Origin: JBGOTP01 sp963717075
GTDB taxonomy: Bacteria > Acidobacteriota > Vicinamibacteria > Vicinamibacterales > CAVVIG01
DNA length: 64,000 bases
Direction: 5' to 3'
NCBI GenBank assembly: GCA_963717075.1
Contig: CAVQVI010000011.1
Span: 124,001-188,000 of the forward strand
Positions 44,883 through 53,108 of this stretch are shown here, one piece after another. The position numbers and the translations under genes are program-made. Position 1 is the first letter of the stretch; every line of letters begins with the position of its first letter. The notes beneath the pieces are model-generated. The model was not told the DNA's origin. It worked only from the letters and a program-made list of their open reading frames with translations, and did no database searches.

Positions 44883-46082
44883 CTACTCCACGATCTCCGT
44901 GATGGTGCCGGCGCCGACCGTTCGGCCGCCTTCGCGAATTGCGAAGCGGGCGCCCTTCTCGAGCGCGACGGGAGCCATGAGCTCGCCGGTAATGGTCGTG
45001 TTATCGCCTGGCATCACCATTTCGACGCCCTCCGGCAAGTTGAGCGTGCCGGTCACATCGGTGGTCCGCAGGTAGAACTGCGGACGATAGCCATTGAAGA
45101 ACGGCGTGTGACGACCGCCCTCTTCTTTCGACAGGATGTAGACCTCGCCCTTGAATTTGGTGTGCGGCTTGATCGAACCGGGTTTGGCCAGCACCTGACC
45201 TCGCTCGACGTCGGTCTTCTCCACACCGCGAAGCAACACGCCGACATTGTCGCCGGCGACACCTGAATCGAGGAGTTTTCTGAACATCTCGACCCCGGTG
45301 ACGACCTTCTTCTCGGTCGGTCTGAAGCCGACGATCTCGACGTCCTCGCCGACCTTGATGGTCCCGCGCTCGATACGGCCCGTCACCACGGTGCCGCGGC
45401 CCGAGATCGAGAACACGTCTTCAATCGGCATCAGGAACGGCTTGTCGATTTCGCGCTGAGGCAGCGGCACGTAGCTGTCGAGCGCCTCCATCAGTTTGAT
45501 CACGCCGGCCACGCCTTCGGGGTCACCCTGCAGCGCCTTCAGCGCCGACACACGGACGACCGGGATGTCGTCGCCGGGGAAGTTATAGCTCTTGAGCAGC
45601 TCGCGAACTTCGAGCTCAACGAGGTCGAGCAGCTCCGGGTCGTCAATCGCATCCACCTTGTTCAATGCCACAACCAGGTACGGCACGTTGACCTGGCGCG
45701 CCAGGAGGACGTGCTCGCGCGTCTGCGGCATCGGGCCGTCCACGGCGCTGACGACGAGAATACCGCCGTCCATCTGAGCAGCGCCGGTGATCATGTTCTT
45801 GATGTAATCGGCATGGCCCGGGCAGTCGACGTGGGCGTAGTGCCGGTTCGCGGTCGAATACTCGACGTGGCTCGTGGCGATGGTGAGAATCTTCGTGTCA
45901 TCGCGACGGCCCTGCGACTCCGACGCCTTGGCGACTTCGTCGTACGAAACGAACTTCGCCCAGCCTTTGTCGGCCGCCACCTTGGTCAGCGCCGCGGTCA
46001 GCGTCGTCTTGCCGTGGTCGATGTGACCGATGGTGCCGACATTTACGTGCGGTTTGCTGCGATCAAATTTTTCTTTGGCCAT
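44883..46082 (-). CDS. tuf: Elongation factor Tu, unusual switch I
   Basis: The 399-residue EF-Tu has GHIDHGKTTLTAAL (P-loop), DCPGHADYIKNM (switch II with catalytic His), NKVD and SAL GTPase motifs, and intact domains II and III to GAGTITEIVE. The segment before switch I is abnormal. Most bacteria have ..ERGITIATAHVEYET; here the text is YDEVAKASESQGRRDDTKIL followed by TIATSHVEYSTANRHYAHVD. The Mg-coordinating threonine (Thr67) is kept but the Arg-Gly before it is not. I recall similar text in other Acidobacteria. It is the only tuf in the window, next to a four-tRNA cluster and rpmG. Confidence 0.99.
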   Translation of the reverse strand: MAKEKFDRSKPHVNVGTIGHIDHGKTTLTAALTKVAADKGWAKFVSYDEVAKASESQGRRDDTKILTIATSHVEYSTANRHYAHVDCPGHADYIKNMITGAAQMDGGILVVSAVDGPMPQTREHVLLARQVNVPYLVVALNKVDAIDDPELLDLVELEVRELLKSYNFPGDDIPVVRVSALKALQGDPEGVAGVIKLMEALDSYVPLPQREIDKPFLMPIEDVFSISGRGTVVTGRIERGTIKVGEDVEIVGFRPTEKKVVTGVEMFRKLLDSGVAGDNVGVLLRGVEKTDVERGQVLAKPGSIKPHTKFKGEVYILSKEEGGRHTPFFNGYRPQFYLRTTDVTGTLNLPEGVEMVMPGDNTTITGELMAPVALEKGARFAIREGGRTVGAGTITEIVE

Positions 46083-46242
46083 GTCGTCTGCGTCCTCTAT
46101 GTGCTATCGACGTCGTTGTCGTCCGCCTCTGCCTTGCCATTCCACTTCGGCGCGAACAAGTCGAACTGCCCCTGTCCGGTGGAATCCCAGCTCGCTTGCC
46201 AGGCCGTCGCTCGCTTTCGCGAAGTCCTGGGCGAGCGAGGAC

Positions 46243-46318
<76 letters not shown>

Positions 46319-46494
46319 TCAATCATTCTGGTCAGTGTCACTCGGTCATCGAATCATCTGTTTATCTCTACGCCCAACTTCACTCTCGAAAGCTGCCCCG
46401 CGGCGTCCGTCCGCCTGCGGGTCGCGCTTCGCCGGACAGCCTCCCGTAGGAACACTGGTTCGCCAGCCGAAGCTCGCGTGCCGCGAGCGGAGGC

Positions 46495-46569
46495 TGGAGC
46501 GGGAGACGGGGATCGAACCCGCGACCAACAGCTTGGAAGGCTGTGACTCTACCACTGAGTTACTCCCGC
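46495..46569 (-). tRNA. tRNA-Gly (UCC anticodon)
   Basis: Acceptor GCGGGAG/CTCCCGC, D-arm ACTCAGTGGTAGAGT, anticodon TCC in the loop CTTCCAA, T-arm GCGGGTTCGATCCCCGT and an encoded CCA. Confidence 0.96.
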
Positions 46570-46710
46570 CTACGCGCCGCACCGCTCCCGCGCCGTTGGC
46601 GCCCCGCACAGCCGGCCCGCGTTCGTCGTTGTCGAATCCCGCTCACTTACGTTGGGCTCGTCGTTCCCATCGTGGCCTGCCAAACCGAAGCTCGCGAAGC
46701 GAGCGAAGGA

Positions 46711-46797
46711 TGGTGGCGAGGGAAGGACTCGAACCTTCGAAGCCGCTAGGGCGACAGATTTACAGTCTGCTGCGTTTGACCGCTTCGCTACCTCGCC
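46711..46797 (-). tRNA. tRNA-Tyr (GUA anticodon)
   Basis: An 87-nt class II tRNA with a long variable arm (CGCCCTAGCGGCTTCGAA region). Acceptor GGCGAGG/CCTCGCC, anticodon GTA in CTGTAAA, encoded CCA. Confidence 0.96.
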
Positions 46798-46867
46798 AAC
46801 TGTCTGCTGTGCTGTTGTTTGGAATCTCGTGGTTGATGCGTTCCCTGCGGACCGATGCGCCCGTTGT

Positions 46868-46943
46868 TGGAGCTGGCGAAGGGACTTGAACCCCCGACCT
46901 GCTGATTACAAATCAGCTGCTCTACCAACTGAGCTACGCCAGC
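46868..46943 (-). tRNA. tRNA-Thr (UGU anticodon)
   Basis: Acceptor GCTGGCG/CGCCAGC, D-arm GCTCAGTTGGTAGAGC, anticodon TGT in TTTGTAA, T-arm GGGGGTTCAAGTCCC and an encoded CCA. It leads the tRNA-tuf cluster. Confidence 0.96.
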
Positions 46944-47091
46944 CGGACAAAAGGTGAACTATAGCACGTCTCATGCCAGAGTGGCAATACGTACTCGGAG
47001 CCGGCTCTTATCGCTCGTCTTCTTGTCCTTCGTACCCTGTCGCCCGTGCCCTGTGGCTGAGCGCCGGTCGCCCCAACGTCATCAGCTCAGC

Positions 47092-47838
47092 TTACGGAGT
47101 CTCTGACACCGGCCTTCCGGCTTTCTGCGCTCGTCGCTGACGAACAGCCTCGAACAACACAATACCGGCCGCAACCGAGACGTTCAGGCTCTGAACATGT
47201 CCCTGGAGGGGGATCGACACGACCCAGTCGCACCGCTCCCGTACCAGCCGGCGCAGGCCGGCGCCTTCGGCCCCCAGTACGAAGGCCGTTGGCAACGTCA
47301 GATCCAGTTGATCGTATGTCTTTTCGACGCCGCCGGCCAGTCCGATGGTCCAGATCCCGGCGGCCTTCAGTTCCTCGAGCGCCCGGGCAATATTGACCAC
47401 TTCCGCGATCTTCACATGCGACACCGCGCCAGCCGACGCTTTTGCCGCGGCCCCCCCCAGCGCCGCCGCGTGGCGCGATTGTCGGACGACGCCGTCGGCG
47501 CCTGCGGCGTCGACCGACCGCAGAATGGCGCCGAAATTGTGCGGGTCCTCAATCCCATCGAGCACGACCAGAAGCGGTGCGCCGACCGCCCAGGCAACGA
47601 GCTGCTCAATCCCCACGCGTTCCGAGGGCTGCAGCTCGGCGACCACACCCTGATGCACAGCGCCGCGAGACGCGCGATCGAGCTCGGCAGACGCCACATG
47701 ACGAACGGCAACGCCTTCGCGCTCGGCGGTCTTCAACAGATCGGCGATACGCCTGCCCGTGCGATCAGCCACGCGCAGCTCTCTGACGCGCCCCGCGCGC
47801 AGGGCCTCGAGCACCGGGTTGATGCCGTAGATCAGCAC
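47092..47838 (-). CDS. rlmB: 23S rRNA (guanosine-2'-O)-methyltransferase RlmB
   Basis: The 248-residue SpoU-class enzyme has an N-terminal substrate-binding domain (MLIYGINPVLEALRAGRVRE). Its C-terminal trefoil-knot methyltransferase domain carries the three SpoU motifs: DPHNFGAILRSVDAAGADGV, TAFVLGAEGAGLRRLV and IPLQGHVQSLNVSVAAGIVL. It methylates the ribose of a conserved guanosine of 23S rRNA (G2251 in E. coli), using SAM. It stands between gltX and the tRNA cluster, about 150 bases from each, with no recognisable gene in those gaps. Confidence 0.93.
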   Translation of the reverse strand: MLIYGINPVLEALRAGRVRELRVADRTGRRIADLLKTAEREGVAVRHVASAELDRASRGAVHQGVVAELQPSERVGIEQLVAWAVGAPLLVVLDGIEDPHNFGAILRSVDAAGADGVVRQSRHAAALGGAAAKASAGAVSHVKIAEVVNIARALEELKAAGIWTIGLAGGVEKTYDQLDLTLPTAFVLGAEGAGLRRLVRERCDWVVSIPLQGHVQSLNVSVAAGIVLFEAVRQRRAQKAGRPVSETP

Positions 47839-47986
47839 GCGGGGATCACGACGTTAACTGCGCGAGATCGCGGAGAACGCAGAGTCATCAGGTAGTAGTC
47901 CAATTCTCACGTCGCCGTTGAGCACCATGAGCACGGCCAAAACCGTTTCTGCGTGCTCCGCGCGCTCTGCGGTGATCTTCGTCTCG

Positions 47987-49483
47987 TCATGACATCAATG
48001 CCCGTACAAACGCCGCCGCGCGTTCACGGCAGCCGAGCATGGTCGGTAAGCCTCCGGCAGTCGGCAATTCTGCGCCGCGTTCAATTGCGGGGACCGCCAG
48101 GTCGAGCTCGGGCCCTTCGGCCCGCCCGGTCAACGCCAAACGAATCGGGTGAAAAAGAGCCTTCCCTTTCTGGCCCGTCCTCGCTCTCACGTCGTTCGCA
48201 ATCGCCCGGAACCGATCGCGGTCCAGTCTCGGAGCGGTCGCGAGCGCCTCAGCCAGCGCATGCACGACGGCCCGCGCGCCCTCTATCCGCATTTCGTCGC
48301 GAATCTGTCCGTCGGCCAACGTCGTCTCGGGGTCGTAGTCGAACAGAAACGCAAGCCGGGCGGGCACCTGCTCCAGGCGATCGACCACCGACGTGGCAAT
48401 TGGCAGCACAGACGTCAGAAAGGCGAGGCCGGCAGCGTCCGGCCACATGGGGACTCCTGCACTGACAAAGAACGGGATCGACAGCTCCGCCAGCCTCGCG
48501 GCGGGTGCCAACTTCAAATAGTGGCGATTCACCCATGCGAGCTTCTCCTCATCGAACACGCCGGCAGCCGAAACCACATCCGAGAGTGAAAAGCGCTTCG
48601 TCAGTTCCTCGACCGGCAGCAGCTCATCGCCCCCGCCGGGCGACCATCCCACGAGGGCAAGATAATTCAGGAGCGCTTCGGGAAGGTAACCCTTGGCCCG
48701 GAACTCCGCGATCGACGTCGCGCCGTGCCGCTTCGACAGCTTCGTGTGGTCCGGTCCGAGGACCATGGCCAGATGGGCGAACTGCGGGAGTGGAAATCCG
48801 AGCGCCTCGAACAGGAGGATCTGCCTCGGCGTGTTCGAAATGTGATCCTCGCCCCGGATTACGTCCGTGATCTTCATCAACGCGTCGTCGATCACGACGG
48901 CAAAGTTGTACGCGGGCGTCCCCCCGGCCCGCAGAATCACCGGGTCGCCGATGACATCAGTGTGGAACCGGACCTCTCCGCGCACGGCATCGCTGAAGAG
49001 CACGTCCCGATTCGCCGGTACGCGGAACCGGACGGCCGCCGCCTCACCTGCGTTGATTCGTGCGTCCGCTTCTTCAGGTGAGAGACCGCGGCAGGTGCCC
49101 GAGTAGAGCGCCGGCAGTCCGGCTGCGACCGCCGTCTGCCGCTCTGTTTCGAGTTTCTGCGCCGAGCAGAAACAATGGTACGCCGCACCGGCGCGAAGCA
49201 GCTGCTTCGCATACGACTGATACAAATGCAGCCGCTCCGACGCGCGGTAAGGTCCGAAGGAGCCTCCAACGTCGGGACCTTCATCCCAATCGAGACCCAG
49301 CCACCGCATGTCCCGAATGATCGTGGCTTCGGAGTCGGTCGTCGAACGCTCGAGGTCCGTGTCCTCGATGCGGAGCACGAACGTCCCTCCGGAGCCGCGG
49401 GCCAGGAGCCAGTTGAACAGCGCCGTACGGGCGTTACCCACATGGAGCTGGCCGGACGGGCTGGGGGCGAAGCGAACTCTCAT
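47987..49483 (-). CDS. gltX: Glutamate--tRNA ligase
   Basis: The 498-residue class I synthetase starts MRVRFAPSPSGQLHVGNART with the HIGH-type motif (residues 8-17). It has RIEDTDLERST, the ADP/zinc region with YHCFCSAQ, and the second signature KLSKRHG at 248-254. The C-terminal anticodon-binding helical domain is complete (KALFHPIRLALTGRAEGPEL). It charges tRNA-Glu, and in bacteria lacking GlnRS also tRNA-Gln, whose gene lies at 61136. Which form this is cannot be decided from sequence by eye. Confidence 0.97.
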   Translation of the reverse strand: MRVRFAPSPSGQLHVGNARTALFNWLLARGSGGTFVLRIEDTDLERSTTDSEATIIRDMRWLGLDWDEGPDVGGSFGPYRASERLHLYQSYAKQLLRAGAAYHCFCSAQKLETERQTAVAAGLPALYSGTCRGLSPEEADARINAGEAAAVRFRVPANRDVLFSDAVRGEVRFHTDVIGDPVILRAGGTPAYNFAVVIDDALMKITDVIRGEDHISNTPRQILLFEALGFPLPQFAHLAMVLGPDHTKLSKRHGATSIAEFRAKGYLPEALLNYLALVGWSPGGGDELLPVEELTKRFSLSDVVSAAGVFDEEKLAWVNRHYLKLAPAARLAELSIPFFVSAGVPMWPDAAGLAFLTSVLPIATSVVDRLEQVPARLAFLFDYDPETTLADGQIRDEMRIEGARAVVHALAEALATAPRLDRDRFRAIANDVRARTGQKGKALFHPIRLALTGRAEGPELDLAVPAIERGAELPTAGGLPTMLGCRERAAAFVRALMS

Positions 49484-49489
49484 CAGGGA

Positions 49490-49530
49490 TTAGAAGTAGG
49501 GGATGAGGGACCGGGGGTTGGGGCCAAGGG
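49490..49530. repeat. gggatta-type repeat between gltX and ispDF
   Basis: A run of gggattagaagtaggggatg and agggaccgggggttggggcc units. It is a short, single-arm member of the G-rich family also seen between rplL and rpoB. Confidence 0.65.
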
Positions 49531-49538
49531 TTCAGCGC

Positions 49539-50712
49539 CTACGGTCTTGTGAGAAGCACCACCGCGTGAGCCGCGATGGCTTCGCCGCGGCCTGTCGCGT
49601 CCAGGCCCTCGTTCGTCTTGCCTTTGATGCTCACGCGATCCGGTGTGATGCCGAGCGCTGAGGCGACGGCCGCCTGCATCCGGTTGATGTGCTCCTTGAT
49701 CTTGGGGCGCTCGAGAATCACGGTCACGTCAGCGTTGGCGACAGCGAAACCCCGCTCGCGGACCAGTATCGTCGCGCGAGAGAGAAGATCGAGACTCGAC
49801 GCATCCTTCCAGCGCGGGTCGTCGTCGGGAAAGTGCCTTCCGATATCGCCAAGATGGCTAGCTCCGAGAATCGCATCCGTGATGGCGTGACAGACCACGT
49901 CGGCGTCCGAGTGTCCGAGGGCGCCACGATCCGAAGGAACAATGACTCCCCCGATGATGAGGGCGCGACCCTCGACGAGGCGGTGAAGATCGTAGCCGGT
50001 GCCTACACGATCGACGGCGCGTGGCTCGGCGGACTGGCGCGTCATACTGCCGACAATGGCCTCGGCGAGCACCAGATCTTCCGGCGTCGTGACCTTCATG
50101 TTCCCTGGCTCTCCTTCGACGATCCTGACCGCGTGCCCGGCGCGCTCAGCCAGCGCCGCTTCGTCCGTGGCGTCCGCCCCGATCTCCCCCAGCGCCAGTG
50201 CGTCGCGCAGCACATCCCGTCGAAACGCCTGCGGCGTCTGCGCGAGGAAGATCGACTCGCGCGGCAGTGTCTCGACGACCATCGGGCCGTCCACGCGCTT
50301 CACCGTATCCCGCGCTCCCATGCGCCGCCACCGCGGCGCCTGATTCGCCTGCCGCGGCAATGGTGCGTGAGACAAGCGCCGCACTGGCAAAGGGACGCGC
50401 GCCATCGTGGACCACGATGATCTCGCTGCGCTCGTTCGCCACCTTGAAGCCGTTCATCACCGAGTCTTGACGCCGAGCACCGCCCGCGACGATACGGAGG
50501 GGCTTGGATGCGCTCCTCAGATACAACGGTGGATCGGCAACGAGTTCAGCCGGCAGGGTGACAACCACTTCATCGATTTCGACATGCGAGAGAAACAGCG
50601 AGGTGCTGCGGTCGAGCAACGCCCGACCGCCGATAGCGACGAGCTGCTTGGGCAGGGCACCGCCAAATCGCTGACCGCGTCCGCCGGCCGCGATGATGGC
50701 TGTCACATGCAT
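49539..50712 (-). CDS. ispDF: Bifunctional IspD/IspF isoprenoid enzyme (one frame change)
   Basis: A fused MEP-pathway enzyme of about 390 residues. The N-terminal IspD half has ATAIIAAGGRGQRFGGALPK-like text (IIAAGGRGQRFGG), IIVVHDGARPFASAALVSRT and DTVKRVDGPMVVETLPRESI. The C-terminal IspF half has VGTGYDLHRLVEGRALIIGG, LGHSDADVVCHAITDAILGA and DIGRHFPDDDPRWK, followed by INRMQAAVASALGITPDRVS and IKGKTNEGLDATGRGEAIAA. IspD makes CDP-ME and IspF cyclises CDP-ME2P. One extra base near 50310 shifts the frame inside IspD (total length is 3n+1), yet every motif of both enzymes is present. The gene should be essential, so I read this as a sequence error. ispE lies 11 kb away in the same direction. 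Confidence 0.92.
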
Positions 50713-50724
50713 GCGGATGGATTA

Positions 50725-50935
50725 TTGCAGAATTGCAGAATTGCAGAATTGCAGGATGGCAGGATGGCAGGGTGGCAGGGTGGCGGGGATGGCAGATTGC
50801 GGGAACTGTGGAAGAGGAAGGAAGGAAGAAGAGCCTGAGGGAGTTTTCAGCGAACGTCCTGCAGTCCTTTCTGCACCCCTTCCTGCGATCCTTCCTGCAA
50901 TCCTGCAATCCTGCCATTCTGCAATTTCTCCAGGG
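50725..50935. repeat. gcaggatt-type degenerate repeats between plsC-like gene and ispDF
   Basis: One arm has four or more units gcagaatt/gcaggatg/gcagggtg (50727-50805); the other has cctgcagtcctttctgcacc, cctgcgatccttcctgcaat and cctgcaatcctgccattctg (50860-50930). The two arms are imperfect reverse complements. The second arm lies inside the end of the acyltransferase frame and adds about 25 codons to it. Confidence 0.8.
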
Positions 50936-51647
50936 TCCCGCTGACGATGTCGTGCACCTCGCCCGCCCAGCGCTTGGCGTCCCGCACCGTGGGCGCCGCG
51001 ATGATGGGTGCCGGAATGGGATCGTGAATCACGAGCCTGACATGTGCCGGCTCGGTTTGGAGCCGTCCTTTCGGCATGACCCCGCGGGTACCGATCACAG
51101 TCAAGGGCACGATGGGCAAACCCGCCTCGATGGCCAGCAGAAAACTGCCGGCCCTGAAGCGCGCGACATGTCCGTCCGGGCTGCGCGTCCCCTCGGCGAA
51201 GATCATCAGTGACAACCCCTCCGAGACGAGCGAACGCCAGCGGGCGAGGATGCCGGCGCGATCGGGATGACGACGGTCGACGAAGAGATGGCGTCCGCGT
51301 TTGAGGTGCCAGCCGAGCACAGGAAAGCGCGCAAGCGACTCCTTGGCAATGATCCGCAGCTGGTACGGCAGCGAGGCGAAGAGGACCGGCGTGTCGTAGA
51401 TGCTCTGGTGATTCGAAACAAAGACGTACGTGGTTTCCGGCGTCAGCCGTTCGAGCCCTTCGACCGTCACTCGGACGCCTGTCGTCTTGAGAATCAGCCG
51501 CGACCACCGACGCGCGCACTTGTGGGCGAAATAGCCATGGCGGTCCCACAGACTCGACACGATCGACGCCGCGCCAAGCACGATGGTGTAAGCCGTAATG
51601 GCGGGGATCAGAAAAAAGACGGTCCGCCACCAGTGATAGGGAGGCAC
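50847..51647 (-). CDS. Lysophospholipid (1-acylglycerol-3-phosphate) acyltransferase
   Basis: The 266-residue PlsC-type protein starts with a membrane segment (TVFFLIPAITAYTIVLGAAS). It carries the catalytic NHQSIYD (His80, Asp85), glycerol-phosphate-binding IFAEGTRSPDGHVARFRAG (Phe150 to Gly region) and GLPIVPLTVIGTRGVMPKGR. It transfers an acyl chain to lysophosphatidic acid at the inner membrane. The normal C-terminus would end near VHDIVSGTLEKL. The frame then reads through intergenic-type repeats as NGRIAGLQEGSQEGVQKGLQ. Either the stop was lost by repeat insertion or the tail is real. Confidence 0.92.
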   Translation of the reverse strand: MPPYHWWRTVFFLIPAITAYTIVLGAASIVSSLWDRHGYFAHKCARRWSRLILKTTGVRVTVEGLERLTPETTYVFVSNHQSIYDTPVLFASLPYQLRIIAKESLARFPVLGWHLKRGRHLFVDRRHPDRAGILARWRSLVSEGLSLMIFAEGTRSPDGHVARFRAGSFLLAIEAGLPIVPLTVIGTRGVMPKGRLQTEPAHVRLVIHDPIPAPIIAAPTVRDAKRWAGEVHDIVSGTLEKLQNGRIAGLQEGSQEGVQKGLQDVR

Positions 51648-51915
51648 GCGCGACGTATTGTACGACGCTCCTGGACGCGGACACTCGGACGCCCGACCCT
51701 CAGGTCTGGCGCCGCAGAGATGCCGCGCCAGACTGTCGACCGCCGCTGGAGTCTCTCGCCATGATCGCGATGAACTCCCCGACCGCCGCTGCGAGTGCCG
51801 TCAAGCGAACGCCCCTGCCGAGCGCTCGGGTTCCCTGCGGCGCATGGGTTGCGCGCCGGGGTACGTCGGTGGGGCTGTTCGTGGCCACCCGCCGGGGCTG
51901 ATTGATCGCTCGAGT

Positions 51916-53013
51916 CTACGAGTGCTGTGATGACACGGGCTGGCGGACGCGTGTTTTGCTGCCGTCCTCGGGCGTCGGCTCAGCGCCACTCGAGGCCGCC
52001 GGGGAAGATGGGCCAGGCTGCCCACCGTTCGCGTCGACGTAGCGCCCGAAGATCATCTTCCCCGCCGTTGTCTGGAGCACGCTGGTGACGACAATATCGA
52101 TGGTCTTACTGATCATCTTCCGGGCGTTGTCCACGACGACCATCGTGCCGTCGTCCAGATACGCCACGCCTTGGTTGTATTCCTTGCCCTCTTTCAGGAT
52201 GAAGACCTTCATGACCTCGCCAGGCAGCACGATCGGCTTGAGCGAGTTGGCGAGCTCGTTGACGTTCAACACCTCAACGCCGCGAAGCTGCGCGACTTTG
52301 TTGAGATTGAAGTCGTTGGTGACGATCTTCCCCTGAAGGGTCCGCGCCAGCTCGATGAGCTTGAGATCAACTTCGCGAACATCGGGAAAATCAGCATCGG
52401 AGATGACCACCTCGAGCCCGCCCATCTTCTGAATCCGCTGCAAGATGTCGAGTCCGCGGCGGCCGCGATTGCGCTTCATGGAATCGGAAGAATCCGCCAC
52501 GAGCTGCAGTTCCTTCAGCACGAACTGCGGGATGACGAGCGTGCCATCCATGAAACCGGTCTCGCAGACGTCGGCGATACGACCATCGATGATGACGCTG
52601 GTATCAAGAATCCGGTAGCGCCGTTCGGGGCTCTTCGCACGGAAGAGGCTCACGAGCCGTGCTGGCTCGAGCCATTCGCCCTGCTTCGCACCGATGACGA
52701 CGCCAAGATAGGGCAGAGCGATGAGCAGAAAGCTGTGGAGGAACTCCACACGGTGATCGGAGCTGTCGACCCAGAACAACCCGGCTTCAACCCCGCGCGC
52801 GATCGCGAGCCCGATGCCAAAGCCAATGAGCGATCCGATGACGCGCGGTGTGGAGGTTTCGTGCAGCCGCAACTCGAACAGGACGGCGAGGCCGCCGAGC
52901 ACCAGACCGAAACCCAGGTTCCCGGCGAGTCCGATCGGCAGCGGCTGGAGGACTGCCGCCGTGTAAGCGACCGCACCAACGAAGATGACACGCGCGAGCG
53001 CAGACCAGGTCAT
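51916..53013 (-). CDS. YacL-family PIN/TRAM domain membrane protein
   Basis: The 365-residue protein has four N-terminal hydrophobic segments (VIFVGAVAYTAAVLQPLPIG to FLHSFLLIALPYLGVVIGAK). A PIN nuclease domain follows (RILDTSVIIDGRIADVCETG with the first catalytic Asp, FVLKELQLVADSSDSMKRNR, LDILQRIQKMGGLEVVI, and GKIVTNDFNLNKVAQLRGVE with the second acidic pair). A TRAM domain comes next (GEVMKVFILKEGKEYNQGVA, YLDDGTMVVVDNAR). The acidic PIN residues look intact, so it may cut RNA near the membrane. The C-terminal tail is low-complexity. The 270 bases between this gene and the acyltransferase hold no gene I can support. Confidence 0.93.
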   Translation of the reverse strand: MTWSALARVIFVGAVAYTAAVLQPLPIGLAGNLGFGLVLGGLAVLFELRLHETSTPRVIGSLIGFGIGLAIARGVEAGLFWVDSSDHRVEFLHSFLLIALPYLGVVIGAKQGEWLEPARLVSLFRAKSPERRYRILDTSVIIDGRIADVCETGFMDGTLVIPQFVLKELQLVADSSDSMKRNRGRRGLDILQRIQKMGGLEVVISDADFPDVREVDLKLIELARTLQGKIVTNDFNLNKVAQLRGVEVLNVNELANSLKPIVLPGEVMKVFILKEGKEYNQGVAYLDDGTMVVVDNARKMISKTIDIVVTSVLQTTAGKMIFGRYVDANGGQPGPSSPAASSGAEPTPEDGSKTRVRQPVSSQHS

Positions 53014-53108
53014 GGTACGACTCCCGCCGGGAGAGGTTCTGCGTCGAAATCAGCCTGGAAATCGCCCGACGCACCGACGAGTAACCATACCATCAAAGCC
53101 CGACGAAT

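Noticed and set aside
51648..51915. Possible 62-codon gene between the acyltransferase and PIN/TRAM genes
   Set aside because: No conserved text and no ribosome-binding sequence; I see nothing supportable in this gap.
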